The notes: generated by a model not told the origin, from the letters alone. A stretch of DNA of 64,000 bases from Omphiscola glabra (GCA_964017045.1 OZ024804.1:22324537-22388536), one strand, 5' to 3'. Positions 46,661 through 57,820 are shown, numbered from the stretch's first letter. Translations and numbers: made by a program.

Positions 46661-47284
46661 GATACCAATATCACAAATTTGTAACTACTTTATGAAAACT
46701 CTTCGAAGAAACAGAGACTCGTTGTGACATTCCATACATTGCAGTCGCCACAGAGAGAAGTTCAACCACTGTCACAATTAGTGTTGTGAATGATAACACG
46801 ACAGGACAGATTTACGACCTATAACAGGTCACTGTCACACAATGAGGTCACTGAGGCGAATGGTCGCTCACACATTACCAATGTGAAGTGTCAACATCGA
46901 GACATAAGACATAAGTTATGGAATGTCTACAGCAAGGTTCTCAAAACTGGTAGGACCGCCTTCACGGGGCGCTAAAATGCTCTGTATGTTATGATGACGC
47001 TTGGATAGCCGTTGGGGGGGGGGGGGGGCAAGGGGGGGCGATGGTGAATGATTGAAATTTTTGTCTTACAATCAAAACAATCCTTTTTTTTTTAAAGGAT
47101 TGTTTTTTTTTTAATGTTCGGAATTATATGAGAGGTGGTCGGTCAAAGGTCCAGTCAAGCAAGGAGAGAATTGGCATTTGATCTAACTCTTAGGCAGAGC
47201 AACCGGCGATCGTCAACAGCAATACATCATTACGTATACATCTAATTTTTGCTCTGTTTCTTTTTTTAACGGGCTTGACGTCCC
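46661..47284. other. Unique sequence with a small hairpin
   Basis: A 13-base perfect inverted repeat around a T-loop (47074-47106, AAACAATCCTTT arms) is visible. Near 46937 GGTTCTCAAAACTGG looks like part of a hAT MITE end without a partner. A G-run lies near 47013. Confidence 0.45.
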
Positions 47285-47378
47285 TCTGCTTGCCTGCCTG
47301 CCTACCTGCCTGCCTACCTGCCTGCCTACCTGCCTGCCTACCTGCCTGCCTACCTGTCTGTCTGCTTGCTTGCCTGTC
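47285..47378. repeat. 12-bp TGCCTGCCTACC repeat
   Basis: About eight copies of TGCCTGCCTACC, a CCTG/CCTA-type simple repeat. Confidence 0.96.
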
Positions 47379-48134
47379 TGGGTTAAATCTTGTCCTCAAA
47401 GTTGGACCCTCTTTTACCGAGCCGATTTGCTTCAAGTTTTTGTTTCAAACACTTCAAAAGTCATCTTTTTGTGGGGGGCGGTTACATACGAAGTCATCTG
47501 TCTCAGCTTTACCCAATGACTTTGTTTCTGTGCTAGTGGACCACAAAGCGAGGACCCAGAGCTACTCTCACACCAACATTTAATTTGTATCAATTTTTTT
47601 TTTTAATTGTAAAACTTTTTCTAAGTTACAATGTTCTCTTAAAAAATACTTAAGTATCTTGACATTATTATTTTGTCAACTCTTAGAACATTGTTGATCG
47701 TACGTATCTATAGCAATACCTTTGTGGGGCGCTGATAAAAGGAATGATGTTGCTGTTAAGAATGCGCATTATTTAGCGAGGAGTAAAGTCAAGGGAGGGG
47801 GTCCAGTCCTGCTAGGAACGCATTTAGTTTAGAGGGAGGGGGGATCTTGGGTTTGTTCCTTCATTTTTTCCCCCCAGGATGCGACCCCTGAGTCAAGCTG
47901 AACAACTACGATATCCGAATATCCGAGTCCCTTCTGAAATTTTAGACGGTATACAGTAGAATAAAGGGATGAAACAATTATTGTTAAAGCATGAACTAAT
48001 TATTTTTAAAATAGCAATTCTCGATATCTCCTAATATGACAACTTTGTTCAATTATTTAAAGCCTCTGAGCAAGTAGAACGAGAAGGTAATTAGCATTGA
48101 CGGCACTGTGATTTTGTGACAGGATCAAAGGAAC
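47379..48134. other. Unique sequence, no gene seen
   Basis: AT-rich after 47580. Nothing recognised. Confidence 0.5.
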
Positions 48135-48495
48135 GGGGCTGGATATAGTGGATATAACAGGGCTGGATAGAGTGGATATAGCAGGGTTTGATATAGTGAC
48201 TATAGCATGGCTGTATACAGTGTATATAACAGGGCTGGATATAGTGAATATAGCAGGGCTGGATATAGTGGATATAGCAGGGTTTGATATAGTGACTATA
48301 GCATGGCTGTATACAGTGTATATAACAGGGCTGGATATAGTGAATATAGCAGGGCTGGATATAGTGAATATAGCAGGGTTTGATATAGTGACTATAGCAT
48401 GGCTGTATACAGTGTATATAACAGGGCTGGATATAGTGAATATAGCTGACCCTGGACGTAGTGGATATAGCGGATATAGCAAGGCTGGATATAGA
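48135..48495. repeat. 24-bp monomers in a 96-bp higher-order repeat
   Basis: Monomers such as GGCTGGATATAGTGAATATA alternate with GTTTGATATAGTGACTATAG and ATGGCTGTATACAGTGTATA. The GTTTGATATAG form occurs at 48186, 48282 and 48378, a strict 96-base period of four monomers. Several frames on both strands are open only because 24 is a multiple of three. Confidence 0.95.
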
Positions 48496-48649
48496 AATGT
48501 AACACAAGAATGGCCAATATTTGACCAGACCCTAAAATGTATGCTATCGCCCGGTGTGTGGTAGTATTTGCAATACACAATGGCCGTCTCCCTGTATGCG
48601 TTCTTGGTGAAAGACACGATAAGTTGCTCTCCATATACTCTTGTAATAC

Positions 48650-48965
48650 ACGATATATCGCTCGTATTTGTCAATGTTTTTAATAGACTATATTTGTCTC
48701 CCTGTGTGTGTCAATGTTAGTAATACGCTATATTTGTCTCCCTGTGTGTGTCAATGTTAGTAATACGCTATATTTGTCTCCCTGTGTGTGTCAATGTTAG
48801 TAATACGCTATATTTGTCTCCCTTCATGTGTGAACTTTTATAATACACTACATTTGTCTCCCTGTATGTGTCAATGTTAGTATTAGACTATATTTGTCGC
48901 CCTTCATGTGTGAACGTTTATAATACACCATATTTGTCTCCATGCATGTGTCAATGTTTTTATAA
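48650..48965. repeat. 40-bp minisatellite, about 8 copies
   Basis: The unit contains CTATATTTGTCTCCCTGTGT and GTCAATGTTAGTAATACG. Left copies are identical, right copies diverged. Confidence 0.95.
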
Positions 48966-49404
48966 CAGTTCAATGATCTCCAAGTATGTGTCAATGCTTG
49001 TAACACTTGATAACCACTTGATAACCATCTGACTATGCGAGACAATGTTTGTGAGACAGGAAAGCTGTCTCGGTGCATGTTAAGTAAACTTGGTCTGTGT
49101 GTTTTAGTTGACGGCGACGCTTGGTGTAAGAGATACAGGATTGCATATAGGACAGGGGCGGTGAACTCTTTTTGACGAGGTCTGGTAGGGTCCCCTGGGG
49201 GACAGGATTGAGTGTGTTATATTCAAAGTGGTCCACGTGTATGTTCGGAGTAGATCTATCTCCCAAATGTTGATTTCATTTTTTTAAATTGCATACATAA
49301 AACATGTAAGGCATACTTTTTTTCCGTGTCAAAATTTCAAAATGGAGTCAATAATTGGTGTTTTTTGCGAAATAGATTAAATTAATTTGAGGTTTCACAT
49401 AAAA
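48966..49404. other. Unique sequence, no gene seen
   Basis: No coding or repeat signal beyond diverged tail copies of the 40-bp repeat. Confidence 0.5.
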
Positions 49405-50015
49405 TATAATAATAATAATAAAGTTCATTTGAAAAATCACGCTTCATCCCCAAAGGCTCGAAGCACGGTACAAAAACAAAGCTGGGAGATAATAACTAGC
49501 TGAAAACGATGGTAGACAACTTCACCCCATAAGGTGTTTGCGAAATAGAGGATTTTTTTAAATTTTCTTGAAGGACTCCAGCGTCTCGCTGTGTCTGAGA
49601 GCGTCAGGAAGGGTGTTCCAAATGGTTGGGCCAGCAAATGCGAACGTGCGCTTTCCGTAAGTCTCAAGGCGAACACGCGGTATCGAGAGTTTGCCACTAT
49701 CGGATGAGAGGAGTTGTCTAGTGGGTACATAAGGCGTCATGAGCGCTTGGAGATAGGACGGCGCCAAGTCATGCAAGCAGCGGTAGCACAGAGTTGCAAT
49801 TTTGTACTCTATGCGAGCGCGGACCGGCAGCCAATGCAGTTCTCTCAGAAGAGTTTTAGCATGGTCGAATTTGCGTTTACGAATAACAATTCGAGCTGCA
49901 TTATTCTGTGCTTTTTTTTAATTTTATCAAGGAGCGTAGCTGGAAGACCCACCATGAGAGCATTGCAGTAGTCCATGCGTGATAGACTGAATGCAGACAT
50001 CAGCCTCTTATCTTG
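49405..50015 (-). mobile_element. LINE-C: CR1/Jockey-type LINE 3' end
   Basis: On the minus strand the reading runs LSRMDYCNALMVGLPATLL, then a one-base slip, AARIVIRKRKFDH, LRELHWLPVRARIEYKIATL, CLHDLAPSYLQALM, ETYGKRTFAFAGPTIWNTLP, ending in FKK. These are the C-terminal blocks of CR1/Jockey-group LINE proteins, in the expected order. A 3' untranslated region follows, with CGAGCCTTTGGGGATGAAGC, GTGATTTTTCAAAT and (ATT)n. Few frame lesions are visible, so the copy is younger than LINE-B, though strongly 5' truncated. Its tail is shared with the SINE at 22462-22907, which makes this LINE family the likely source of that SINE's mobilising enzyme. Confidence 0.9.
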
Positions 50016-50819
50016 GTATGTTGCAATGGTATGTTGTAATGAAATGGCTTGTTGTAATTGTGGGTTGTAATGGTATGTTGAAATATAATTAGAAGGGGGA
50101 AAATCGTGAAACTGGTGCTTTTTTGTTTTTGTTGTTGACGCAAAGACATTTACTTGATGTTCAAAGTTAGTCCCTGATCATTTATACTATAATAATTTCC
50201 CATTGGAGAATTAAAAGAGGTTGAATCTTTTAGATGATAACGAGTAACTAATGGCATAATCATTGTTTCAAATACACGTGTTCATTTATGTTACTACTGA
50301 CTTTGCACACAAAATGATATTATTAATTTAAATTAGTAAGCTCATGGCGGGCGCGATAACACAGAGCAGCGGGTCGTAATTTGCTGGCCGCTGACATAGG
50401 ACACTGTTAATGTAGACTTAAGTCTACATAAGTCTTATGTACAAAGAGAGTTTGCATGGATTCTAACAAGTTAATCTACATATTTAGTCTACATGGCATG
50501 ACATGGCATTATGAATTTACGATAAAATCTCACTGTCATAGGAAAGTGTACAATTTTTATTTTTTTTGCTGAAATATTTCAATTTAATATTCGGTATATG
50601 ATACTTAGGGTACCTGGAGTAGAAAGTAACAGTCATTATGAGGACCACTGCTATGAAAGTCTAATGGGATATTCAAAACTTCATCTTTTCATTCACCACT
50701 AATGGAACATAAATATAAAATCTTTTAGTTCAAACTACCGATTGTAATGTCATTTCAAATGTCATAATCAGATCCTCCAGTGGTCGCGTGATCACTTAAA
50801 AAATAAACAAACACTAAAA
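50016..50819. other. Short repeat edge, then AT-rich unique sequence
   Basis: Immediately beyond LINE-C, TATGTTGTAATGAAATGGCT-like motifs resemble the array at 53040. The rest shows no gene. Confidence 0.45.
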
Positions 50820-51050
50820 TATATATATATATATATATAAACTACACACACATACACACACACGCACACACACACAGTGATACACACACAGTAACACACA
50901 CAGTAACACACACACAGTAACACACACATACAGTGACACACACACAGTGACACACATACACATACACACACACAGTGATACACACACATACACGCACACG
51001 CACACACACATACACACAGTGACACACACACACTAACTTCACTTTCACTA
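50820..51050. repeat. (TA)n and (AC)n compound microsatellite
   Basis: A TATATA run (50820-50840), then ACACACACAGTGAC- and ACACACAGTAAC-type repeats. Confidence 0.96.
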
Positions 51051-51714
51051 AGTCCGTAGAATGCATTCCCCCTAAAATGTTAAATTTCATTTTCCGTTAA
51101 TGTTTTGTTTATTTTATTAACGTAAAGGGAAATTTAACAGCTGAATTAACACCTGGGAACATTGAAAGCATCACATCTCATGAACAAACAAAGTTGCGCT
51201 ATGCAAAGCTAATCTTGTTGATACAGTGTCGTCATCCTACTTACTGAAATAGTTTAGAAAAAGTAAGTGGTGCTTAAATAAACACCAACAAAAAAAAAGG
51301 AAATGTTTAGGCAACATTGTTAAATAAACGATTGAGGTAAGGGAAATAATTCATTATTTTCATTGTTGAAATTTTTTTCCTATAGTTAACTCCCATGGGT
51401 GTATCAAAAATAAAGCAAAGTATGCCCAGGCATAAAAACTACGTAACACTGCTGTTATTGTTGCCATCATCCGAAGACAGAAGATTGGAGAATTTTTTTT
51501 CTTTTTATTGAGGCGAGAAATTTTCGGCCAAAACGGAGGAGTTTGTTTTGTTTTTTCTGGAAGGGTGTGGCAAAATCCTGGCCCTCTCGAGGGGGGGGGG
51601 CGCCAACCCTAGCGACGTCACTGCTTGTAACAGTGCAGTAACTGGAAAGGTAACTGTTTTTAGGGGAGATTTCTTAAGTCCTACCTGGGAACTTATTAAT
51701 TTTTAGAGACGTTT
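51051..51714. other. Unique sequence with a possible hAT end
   Basis: At 51600-51623 GGCGCCAACCCTAGCGACGTCACTG (given here in part as CCCTAGCGACGTCACTG) resembles the right TIR of the 60425-62222 element. No left end was found. No gene. Confidence 0.4.
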
Positions 51715-52127
51715 GTGGTAGAAATGTCTACCTTTAGGAATGTCTACCTTTAGAAATGTCTACCTTTAGAAATGTCCACCTTTAGAAATGTCTACCTTTA
51801 GGAATGTCTACCTTTAGAAATGTCTACCTTTAGAAATGTCTACCTTTAGGAATGTCTACCTTTAGGAATGTCTACCTTTAGAAATGTCTACCTTTAGAAA
51901 TGTCTACCTTTAGAAATGTCTACCTTTAGGAATGTCTACCTTTAGAAATGTCTACCTTTAGGTAGGAATGTCTACCTTTAGGAATGTCTACCTTTAGAAA
52001 TGTCTACCTTTAGAAATGTCTACCTTTAGGAATGTCTACCTTTAGGAATGTCTACCTTTAGGAATGTCTACCTTTAGGAATGTCTACTTTTAGGAATGTC
52101 TACCTTTAGAAATGTCTACCTTTAGAA
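51715..52127. repeat. 16-bp minisatellite, about 26 copies
   Basis: The unit is AATGTCTACCTTTAGG, with AGAA and GGAA junction variants. It ends at a C-run (52130-52143). Confidence 0.97.
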
Positions 52128-52730
52128 TGACCCCCCCCCCCCCATACGCCTATTCACCTACCTACCAAATAACTATTTGTTGCTATACCACACAGGTCAT
52201 ATTTCGGTAAGTTTGTATATATCAATCTTTTTCAATCGCTAAACTAATGGTCATATCGAGTAAGTTTTTAACTTTACATTAACTGACAAATTCTGGGTTA
52301 GCTTAACTCTTTACATTCCTTGAATTTTGCATGTTTTTCTTGAGATTTCTAGTAACCTCACAAAAGGGTCAATAACTTTTAGAATCAATGTCTAAACTCC
52401 GTGATGTTATATATTAATTTGTTGGGGAAATGCATGAGGTTTCTAAAAATGTTGGTTTACAAACATATAGTGTCAACACTTAGAAGTTTGTGACAAAAAT
52501 AATGCTAAAAATATAGGAGTTTAAGACTGTGATCTCAAACTTAGGACAGAAAGGGTTAAACGCTTTAAATAGAAATGTAGACTTAAGGATGAATCGAATC
52601 ACAGAACAAAACATCGAATCTTGAGAATAAGAATTTGATACTAGAATACATTGGTAAGAAAAAAAAATGTTCTACGTGGGTGAGTAATTTGGTAGTTAAA
52701 AAAATAGGGATAATTAATAGAATCATTTAC
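52128..52730. other. AT-rich sequence, likely intronic
   Basis: No gene seen. It lies immediately downstream (minus strand) of the exon candidate at 52731. Confidence 0.45.
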
Positions 52731-52907
52731 CTTGAGGGAATTCTGGGATGTTGACGTCATCGTCTTCTCCATCGCTCACGTCGACGTCATAAAAGGAGGC
52801 GGAGTCGAATGAGATGAAAGATGGGAAGTGAGGAGGGGCCGGATCGAAGTCCTCATGTTTGTTCCAGGCCTGTATAGGCGAGCCGTACTGACCATCTCGC
52901 CATTTGT
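52731..52907 (-). CDS. Candidate internal coding exon, 59 codons (gene unknown)
   Basis: On the minus strand a pyrimidine-rich acceptor (TTATTGTTTTGACCAG) ends at 52908 and a donor G/GTAAAT starts at 52730. The 177 bases between are open in one frame, phase 1 at both ends, and could be skipped or duplicated without a frameshift. The product contains KWRDGQYGSP, WNKHEDFDPAPPHFPSF, and an acidic stretch VSDGEDDDVN. GC-rich third positions contrast with AT-rich flanks. No family was recognised; the acidic, proline- and aromatic-rich composition would fit a cytoplasmic or linker region. The next candidates on this strand are at 41637-41766 and 27915-28056. The 27915 exon does not join directly in phase if its start ATG or TGTCAG acceptor is used. 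Confidence 0.6.
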
Positions 52908-53039
52908 CTGGTCAAAACAATAATAATGTTTTTTACCAAGGGTTTCTTGAGGGTACATTTTCTAAACGTACAAGCATGTTTGATTTCAGATAATGTAGTG
53001 GCCGTCATTCATTGGATTACGGTCAATAACAACATGTGT

Positions 53040-53608
53040 TATCTTGGTGTGTTGTAATTGCGTGTTGTAATGGTGTGTTGTAATAGTAATGGTGTGTTGT
53101 AATGGTGTGTTGTAATGGTGTGTTGTAATTGCGTGTTGTAATGGTGTGTTGTAATAGTAATGGTGTGTTGTAATGGTGTGTTGTAATAGTAATGGTGTGT
53201 TGTAATGGTGTTTTGAAATGGTGTGTTGTAATAGTAATGGTGTGTTGTAATGGTGTGTTGTAATAGTAATGGTGTGTTGTAATGGTGTGTGTTGTAATTG
53301 CGTGTTGTAATGGTGTGTTGTAATGGTATGTTGTAATGGCGTGTTGTAATGGTGTGTTGTAATAGTGTGTTGTAATGGTGTGTTGTAATGGTGTTTTGTA
53401 ATAGTGTGTTGTAATAGTGTGTTGTAATGGCGTGTTGTAATGGTGTGTTGTAATAGTGTGTTGTAATGGTGTGTTGTAATGGTGTTTTGTAATAGTGTGT
53501 TGTAATAGTGTGTTGTAATGGTGTGTTGTAATAGTGTGTTGTAATGGTGTGTTGTAATGGTGTGTTGTAATGGTGTGTTGTAATGGTGTGTTGTAATGGT
53601 GTGTTGTT
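53040..53608. repeat. 13-bp minisatellite, about 42 copies
   Basis: The unit is GTTGTAATGGTGT, with TAATAGTAAT inserts in the left half. A minus-strand frame of 217 codons (HYNTPLQHTIT-type) runs through it and is not a gene. Confidence 0.97.
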
Positions 53609-53737
53609 TGGCAGTTCGCTTTTTTTTTGTTTCTCTCACTCTTTGAAATGCTGTAGTACTGTTTGTTTTTATTTATCCCCCACCTCCCAAACTATAAAGT
53701 ATATGTCCGGTCTCTGTCTCAGATTGCATGGATGTTG

Positions 53738-54522
53738 TTTGGTAATGTATGTTACCTTTTGTATGTTACCATTGGTATGTTACCATTTGTATGTTACCAT
53801 TGGTATGTTACCATTTGTATGTTACATTTGTATGTTACATTTGTATGTTACATTTGTATGTTACCATTGGTATGTTACCATTTGTATGTTACATTTGTAT
53901 GTTACATTTGTATGTTACCATTTGTATGTTACATTTGTATGTTACATTTGTATGTTACCATTTGTATGTTACCATTTGTATGTTACATTTGTATGTTACC
54001 ATTGGTATGTTACCATCTGTATGTTACCATTTGTATGTTACCATTTGTATGTTACATTTGTATGTTACCATTGGTATGTTACCTTTTGTATGTTACCATT
54101 TGTATGTTACCATTTTTGTGCTACCATTTGTATGTAACATTTGTTTGTTACATTTGTATGTTACCATTTGTACGTTACCATTTGTATGTTACATTTGTAT
54201 GTTACCATTGGGATGTTACCATCTGTATGTTACCATTTGTATGTTACCATTTGTATGTTACATTTGTATGTTACCATTGGTATGTTACCTTTTGTATGTT
54301 ACCATTTGTATGTTACCATTTTTTTGCTACCATTTGTATGTAACATTTGTTTGTTACCATTGGTATGTTATCATTTATATGTTACCATTTTTGTGCTACC
54401 ATTTGTATGTAACATTTGTATGTTACCATTTGTATGTTACCATTTGTATATTACCATTTGTACGTTACCATTTGTATGTTACCATTTGTATGTTACCATT
54501 TGTACGTTACCATTTGTAACTA
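53738..54522. repeat. 14-bp minisatellite, about 57 copies
   Basis: The unit is CCATTTGTATGTTA, with 12-base CATTTGTATGTTA-type copies mixed in. A segment of about 220 bases (around 53990-54130) recurs at 54200-54345 with the same order of variants (CATCTGTATG, then TTTTTGTGCTACC or TTTTTTTGCTACC), a block duplication. Plus-strand frames (CYHLYVTICML-type) are artefacts. Confidence 0.97.
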
Positions 54523-54567
54523 CAACTTTTAAAATTCTCGAATGTTTGTTTCTGGGTGTATCTACAG

Positions 54568-54677
54568 GTTTTGAGGACCCCTCGAGTCCGACGGGAGCTT
54601 GTTTTCCCGTGACCAGCAGAGAGGCGCGGCGCGCTAACAAAGACCAACTGCCAACTCACGTCATTTTACCGGTCCAG
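54568..54677 (+). CDS. Candidate internal coding exon, 36 codons (gene unknown)
   Basis: The acceptor TGTTTCTGGGTGTATCTACAG ends at 54567 (its last 20 bases are typical) and the donor CCAG/GTAAAC follows 54677. The stretch is open from phase 1 to phase 0 and reads FEDPSSPTGACFPVTSREAR then ANKDQLPTHVILPVQ. It is GC-rich with balanced composition, right after a 14-bp minisatellite. No family was recognised. The same frame continues open past the donor for some 35 codons, so a retained or pseudogenic stretch is possible. The strand is opposite to the 52731 exon, so it would be a different gene. Confidence 0.38.
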
Positions 54678-55324
54678 GTAAACGTAGCGTGTTTGCTGTG
54701 TGGCCTCATTACCACCTCAGTGGGACCGCCGGACCGGGGCTTAACGGTTGGATTTCCATGGCGGAGATCAGCTAAACCTCTGGAGGAACTTTGATTTGCG
54801 CAACCCCTAGACACACACCTTTTCTTGGCGTGGACGTGTTGGAGATTTGCTTCAATCACTACCATAGACTTTTGCGTTGTATAGCTTCATAATACGAAAA
54901 CTCGTTGAAGCTGGTTTTAATTAAAATTTGGTGGGGAAATCCTAAGTGGTTTACCGGGGCGTCTCAAGCTACAGAGGCTTGGGAGAGTGGTGGATGGGGT
55001 GGCAAATTCTACCTCCGTTGAGCTCTAAATGCATAGATAACCCTCAAAATGGTTTAGTATAATAAAGAGACAAGTGATGCCAAAGGCCATACATGGATTC
55101 GTGAAAATTTGGTTTTTATTTCATCCAGATTAAATACCTCAAACTAAAACTTAACTTGCGTAAAATCGTCAGAAATATTAATTAAGTCGAGATGTTGTCA
55201 CTTTTTGTTTCAAATTCTTCTTTTATTGTCAGTAGAATCTTAGCTCGGGTCGGAGTTGGGCTAAACGAACTATTTTAAAATTTAACGCTTGGTGATTTAT
55301 TCTGTATGCATATAAACACAATAT
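54678..55324. other. Unique sequence, no gene seen
   Basis: GC-rich to about 54840 (open on both strands), then AT-rich. Confidence 0.4.
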
Positions 55325-55515
55325 AAATGTCAATGATTGAATGATTGAACAATCTCAACATTACAGACATCACTGAGTGTATGTTTTAATAATCTCAACA
55401 CTATAGTTGTCAATGATTGCATGATTGAACAATCTCAACATTACGGACATCACTGAGTGTATGTTTTAATAATCTCAACACTATAGTTGTCAATGATTGT
55501 ATGATTTGAAAATCT
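55325..55515. repeat. 80-bp repeat, about 2.3 copies
   Basis: The unit contains GATTGAACAATCTCAACATT, CATCACTGAGTGTATGTTTT and AATAATCTCAACACTATAGT. Confidence 0.92.
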
Positions 55516-55582
55516 AAACAGAATAGCGATGTAACAACAGATAGGGTTGTAGACGTGCTATTTGGCTAACATAGGAGCCAGA

Positions 55583-55769
55583 CAGTGGCGTAGCGAGATT
55601 AACTCGCGCCCGGGGCACAATACCTTTTTAGCGCCCCCCCCCCCCAATACCTTTTTAGCGCCCCCCATTCGAAAACCATACAATATTATAGTAAAATATA
55701 CCATTTGGCGCCCCTTTGTGAGTAGCGCCCGGGGAATGATGCCCCCTTGCCCCCCTCACTACGCCACTG
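55583..55769 (+). mobile_element. hAT-type MITE, CAGTGGCGTAGCGAG family, copy 2
   Basis: A 187-bp element from CAGTGGCGTAGCGAG to CACTACGCCACTG, with GAGCCAGA perfectly duplicated at 55575-55582 and 55770-55777. Compared with the 17543 copy it has an internal tandem duplication around a C-run (AATACCTTTTTAGCGCCCCC twice) and a longer right part with GCGCCCGGGGAATG. Confidence 0.95.
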
Positions 55770-55974
55770 GAGCCAGAATGATCAATACAGTGATCGTGGG
55801 CTCACAAAATATAAGAAACGAGATAGAAGTCGTGCTCAAACTCTTTAAGAAATTACATAACAGCACACTTTAAAAAAATTATGTAAATGTTCCTGTCATG
55901 AAAGTGATTGGGGTAAATTTATTATTAATAAAGCTCATGCATTGATTGTCCCGTGGGTCATGAAAGGTATTAGA

Positions 55975-56348
55975 GTGATTGTATCAATCATTGTATCAAT
56001 CATCTATCAATCATTGTATCAATCCTTGTATCAATCCTTGTATCAATCATTGTATCAATCATTGTATCAATCCTTGTATCAATCATTGTATCAATCATTG
56101 TATCAATCCTTGTATCAATCATTGTGTCAATCATTGTGTCATTCATTGTGTCAATCATTGTATCAATCATTCATTGTATCAATCATTGTATCAATCATTG
56201 TATCAATCATTGTATCAATCATTGTATCAATGATTGTATCAATCATTGTATCAATATTGTTACAATCAATGTATCAATCATTGTTTCAATCGTTGTATCA
56301 ATCAGTGTATCAATCATTGTATCAATCATTGTATCAATCATTGTATCA
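55975..56348. repeat. 12-bp minisatellite, about 31 copies
   Basis: The unit is TATCAATCATTG, with TCCTTG and GTGTCAATC variants. All frames are open for long stretches (YQSL, CINH, VSII). Confidence 0.97.
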
Positions 56349-56469
56349 GTGGCTATAGGAGGTATATCAAAGACAATTTTAGGAACCACAAGATATATCC
56401 CCTCAAAAAACTCACCATCAAATAATTGCAAGGATTCAACTGCACCCATAACGGTCAGTGCCCCACAAT

Positions 56470-56635
56470 ATATTTACTGTGTGGTGTGGAGGCAGAGTGA
56501 TGAAAGATCCATGTCATCCACAATGTTCACTGTGTGACGTGGGAGCATAGTGATGATATATCCATGTAATCCACAATGTTCACCGTGTGACGTGGGGGCA
56601 GATAGATGATAGATCCATGTGATCCAATGTATACT
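56470..56635. repeat. ~55-bp repeat, 3 copies
   Basis: The unit contains ATCCATGTAATCCACAATGT and TCACTGTGTGACGTGGG. Confidence 0.92.
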
Positions 56636-57543
56636 CCCATGTTAAAAATACTTGGTGCATGTCTGAACGAAGGAGGGTGAAGTCCTAAGATGAAAGGCAT
56701 CATACAATTATTACAAAGTGTTCAGGTGATATTTTTTCTGAATCGAACTGCACATGAAGGGTTAAAGTGAAATTTTAGCTGTTAGTAGTTCACTTTTGCA
56801 GTAACACATTGAACTATTATTCCAAGAGATTCTTCCAATACCAACACACTCCTCAATGATACAATGCCCGAATAGGAATTGATAGCGCTCAATAAATGGA
56901 ACATGTTTAAACACACGTCAAAATAGAAGATTTTTTTTTTTTGCACAAAAACACTTGGACTTGCTATAGGAAAGGACTTGCCATAAAAGCTTTCTCTAAA
57001 ATAATGCGATATCAAAATAAAATTTTTGAGCACAAAATACAATAACAGAACGAAACCGTTTAAAATAAATGAGAATTTAATTAATGAATTCCACAAGTCC
57101 CAATGTCTTAAAGGTGTTATTTGATCAATTCCGAATGGCAATTTTATAGAAGATCCGCAGTCTAACCTGATAACTGTCTCTTACTAGGAGCCTTCATACT
57201 TCTGTTGTCTGGAATTTGCGTCTTTACAATTTTTGTATTTTACCTTTCACGAAATGATCTTTTGTTTTGAGGCCAGAAAAGCGCAATATTCTCGACGTCT
57301 TAGCTCTGAGTTTGACAGGTGTATTACATATATATATAATATATATATATATGTTATAAATTCCTACATCAGCACTTGGTTTCTGGCCACTGAACGGACA
57401 CACGCACAAACACATTTCTCGTTAGAGGAAGTGTGAGAAAAAATTGAGGTCGTTTCATAGTGGCAAGAACTCCTCACTAACATTTTATGTAAGCTGTGAA
57501 TCCAAGGAAAATCAAAAGCCTCTGTATGAGAAGCTATTTGTAA
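56636..57543. other. AT-rich unique sequence, no gene seen
   Basis: It includes a small (TA)n palindrome at about 57328-57355. Confidence 0.45.
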
Positions 57544-57820
57544 CGTTTTTAACACAAGAAATGTTAAGTGTTAACAATACACTGAACAACGCTTTGAACA
57601 AAAGATATGTAAGTGTTAATAATGCACTGAGCAACGCTTTAAACACAAGAAATTTCAGTTTTAATAATGCACTGAGCAACGCTTTAAACACAAGAAATTT
57701 CAGTTTTAATAATGCACTGAGCAACGCTTTAAACACAAGGAATGTCAGTTTTAATAATGCACTTAGCTACGCTTTGAACACAAGAAATATAAGTGTTAAT
57801 GGTGCGCTGAGTTCAAAATG
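57544..57820 (+). repeat. 45-bp repeat, 6 copies, within an open frame
   Basis: The unit contains AATAATGCACTGAGCAACGC and TTTAAACACAAGAAATTTCA. A 127-codon plus-strand frame from 57444 stays open through all copies to TGA at 57825-57827, giving 15-residue repeats (NNALSNALNTRN). The frame starts before the array. Coding is possible but unproven, as the minus strand is also partly open. Confidence 0.9.

Noticed and set aside
52986..53639. 217-residue minus-strand frame HYNTPLQHTIT
   Set aside because: Read-through of the 13-bp array.
53583..54794. Large plus-strand frames rich in CYHLYVTICML
   Set aside because: Read-through of the 14-bp array; overlapping frames encode similar repeats. Only the stretch after 54568 is kept as an exon candidate.
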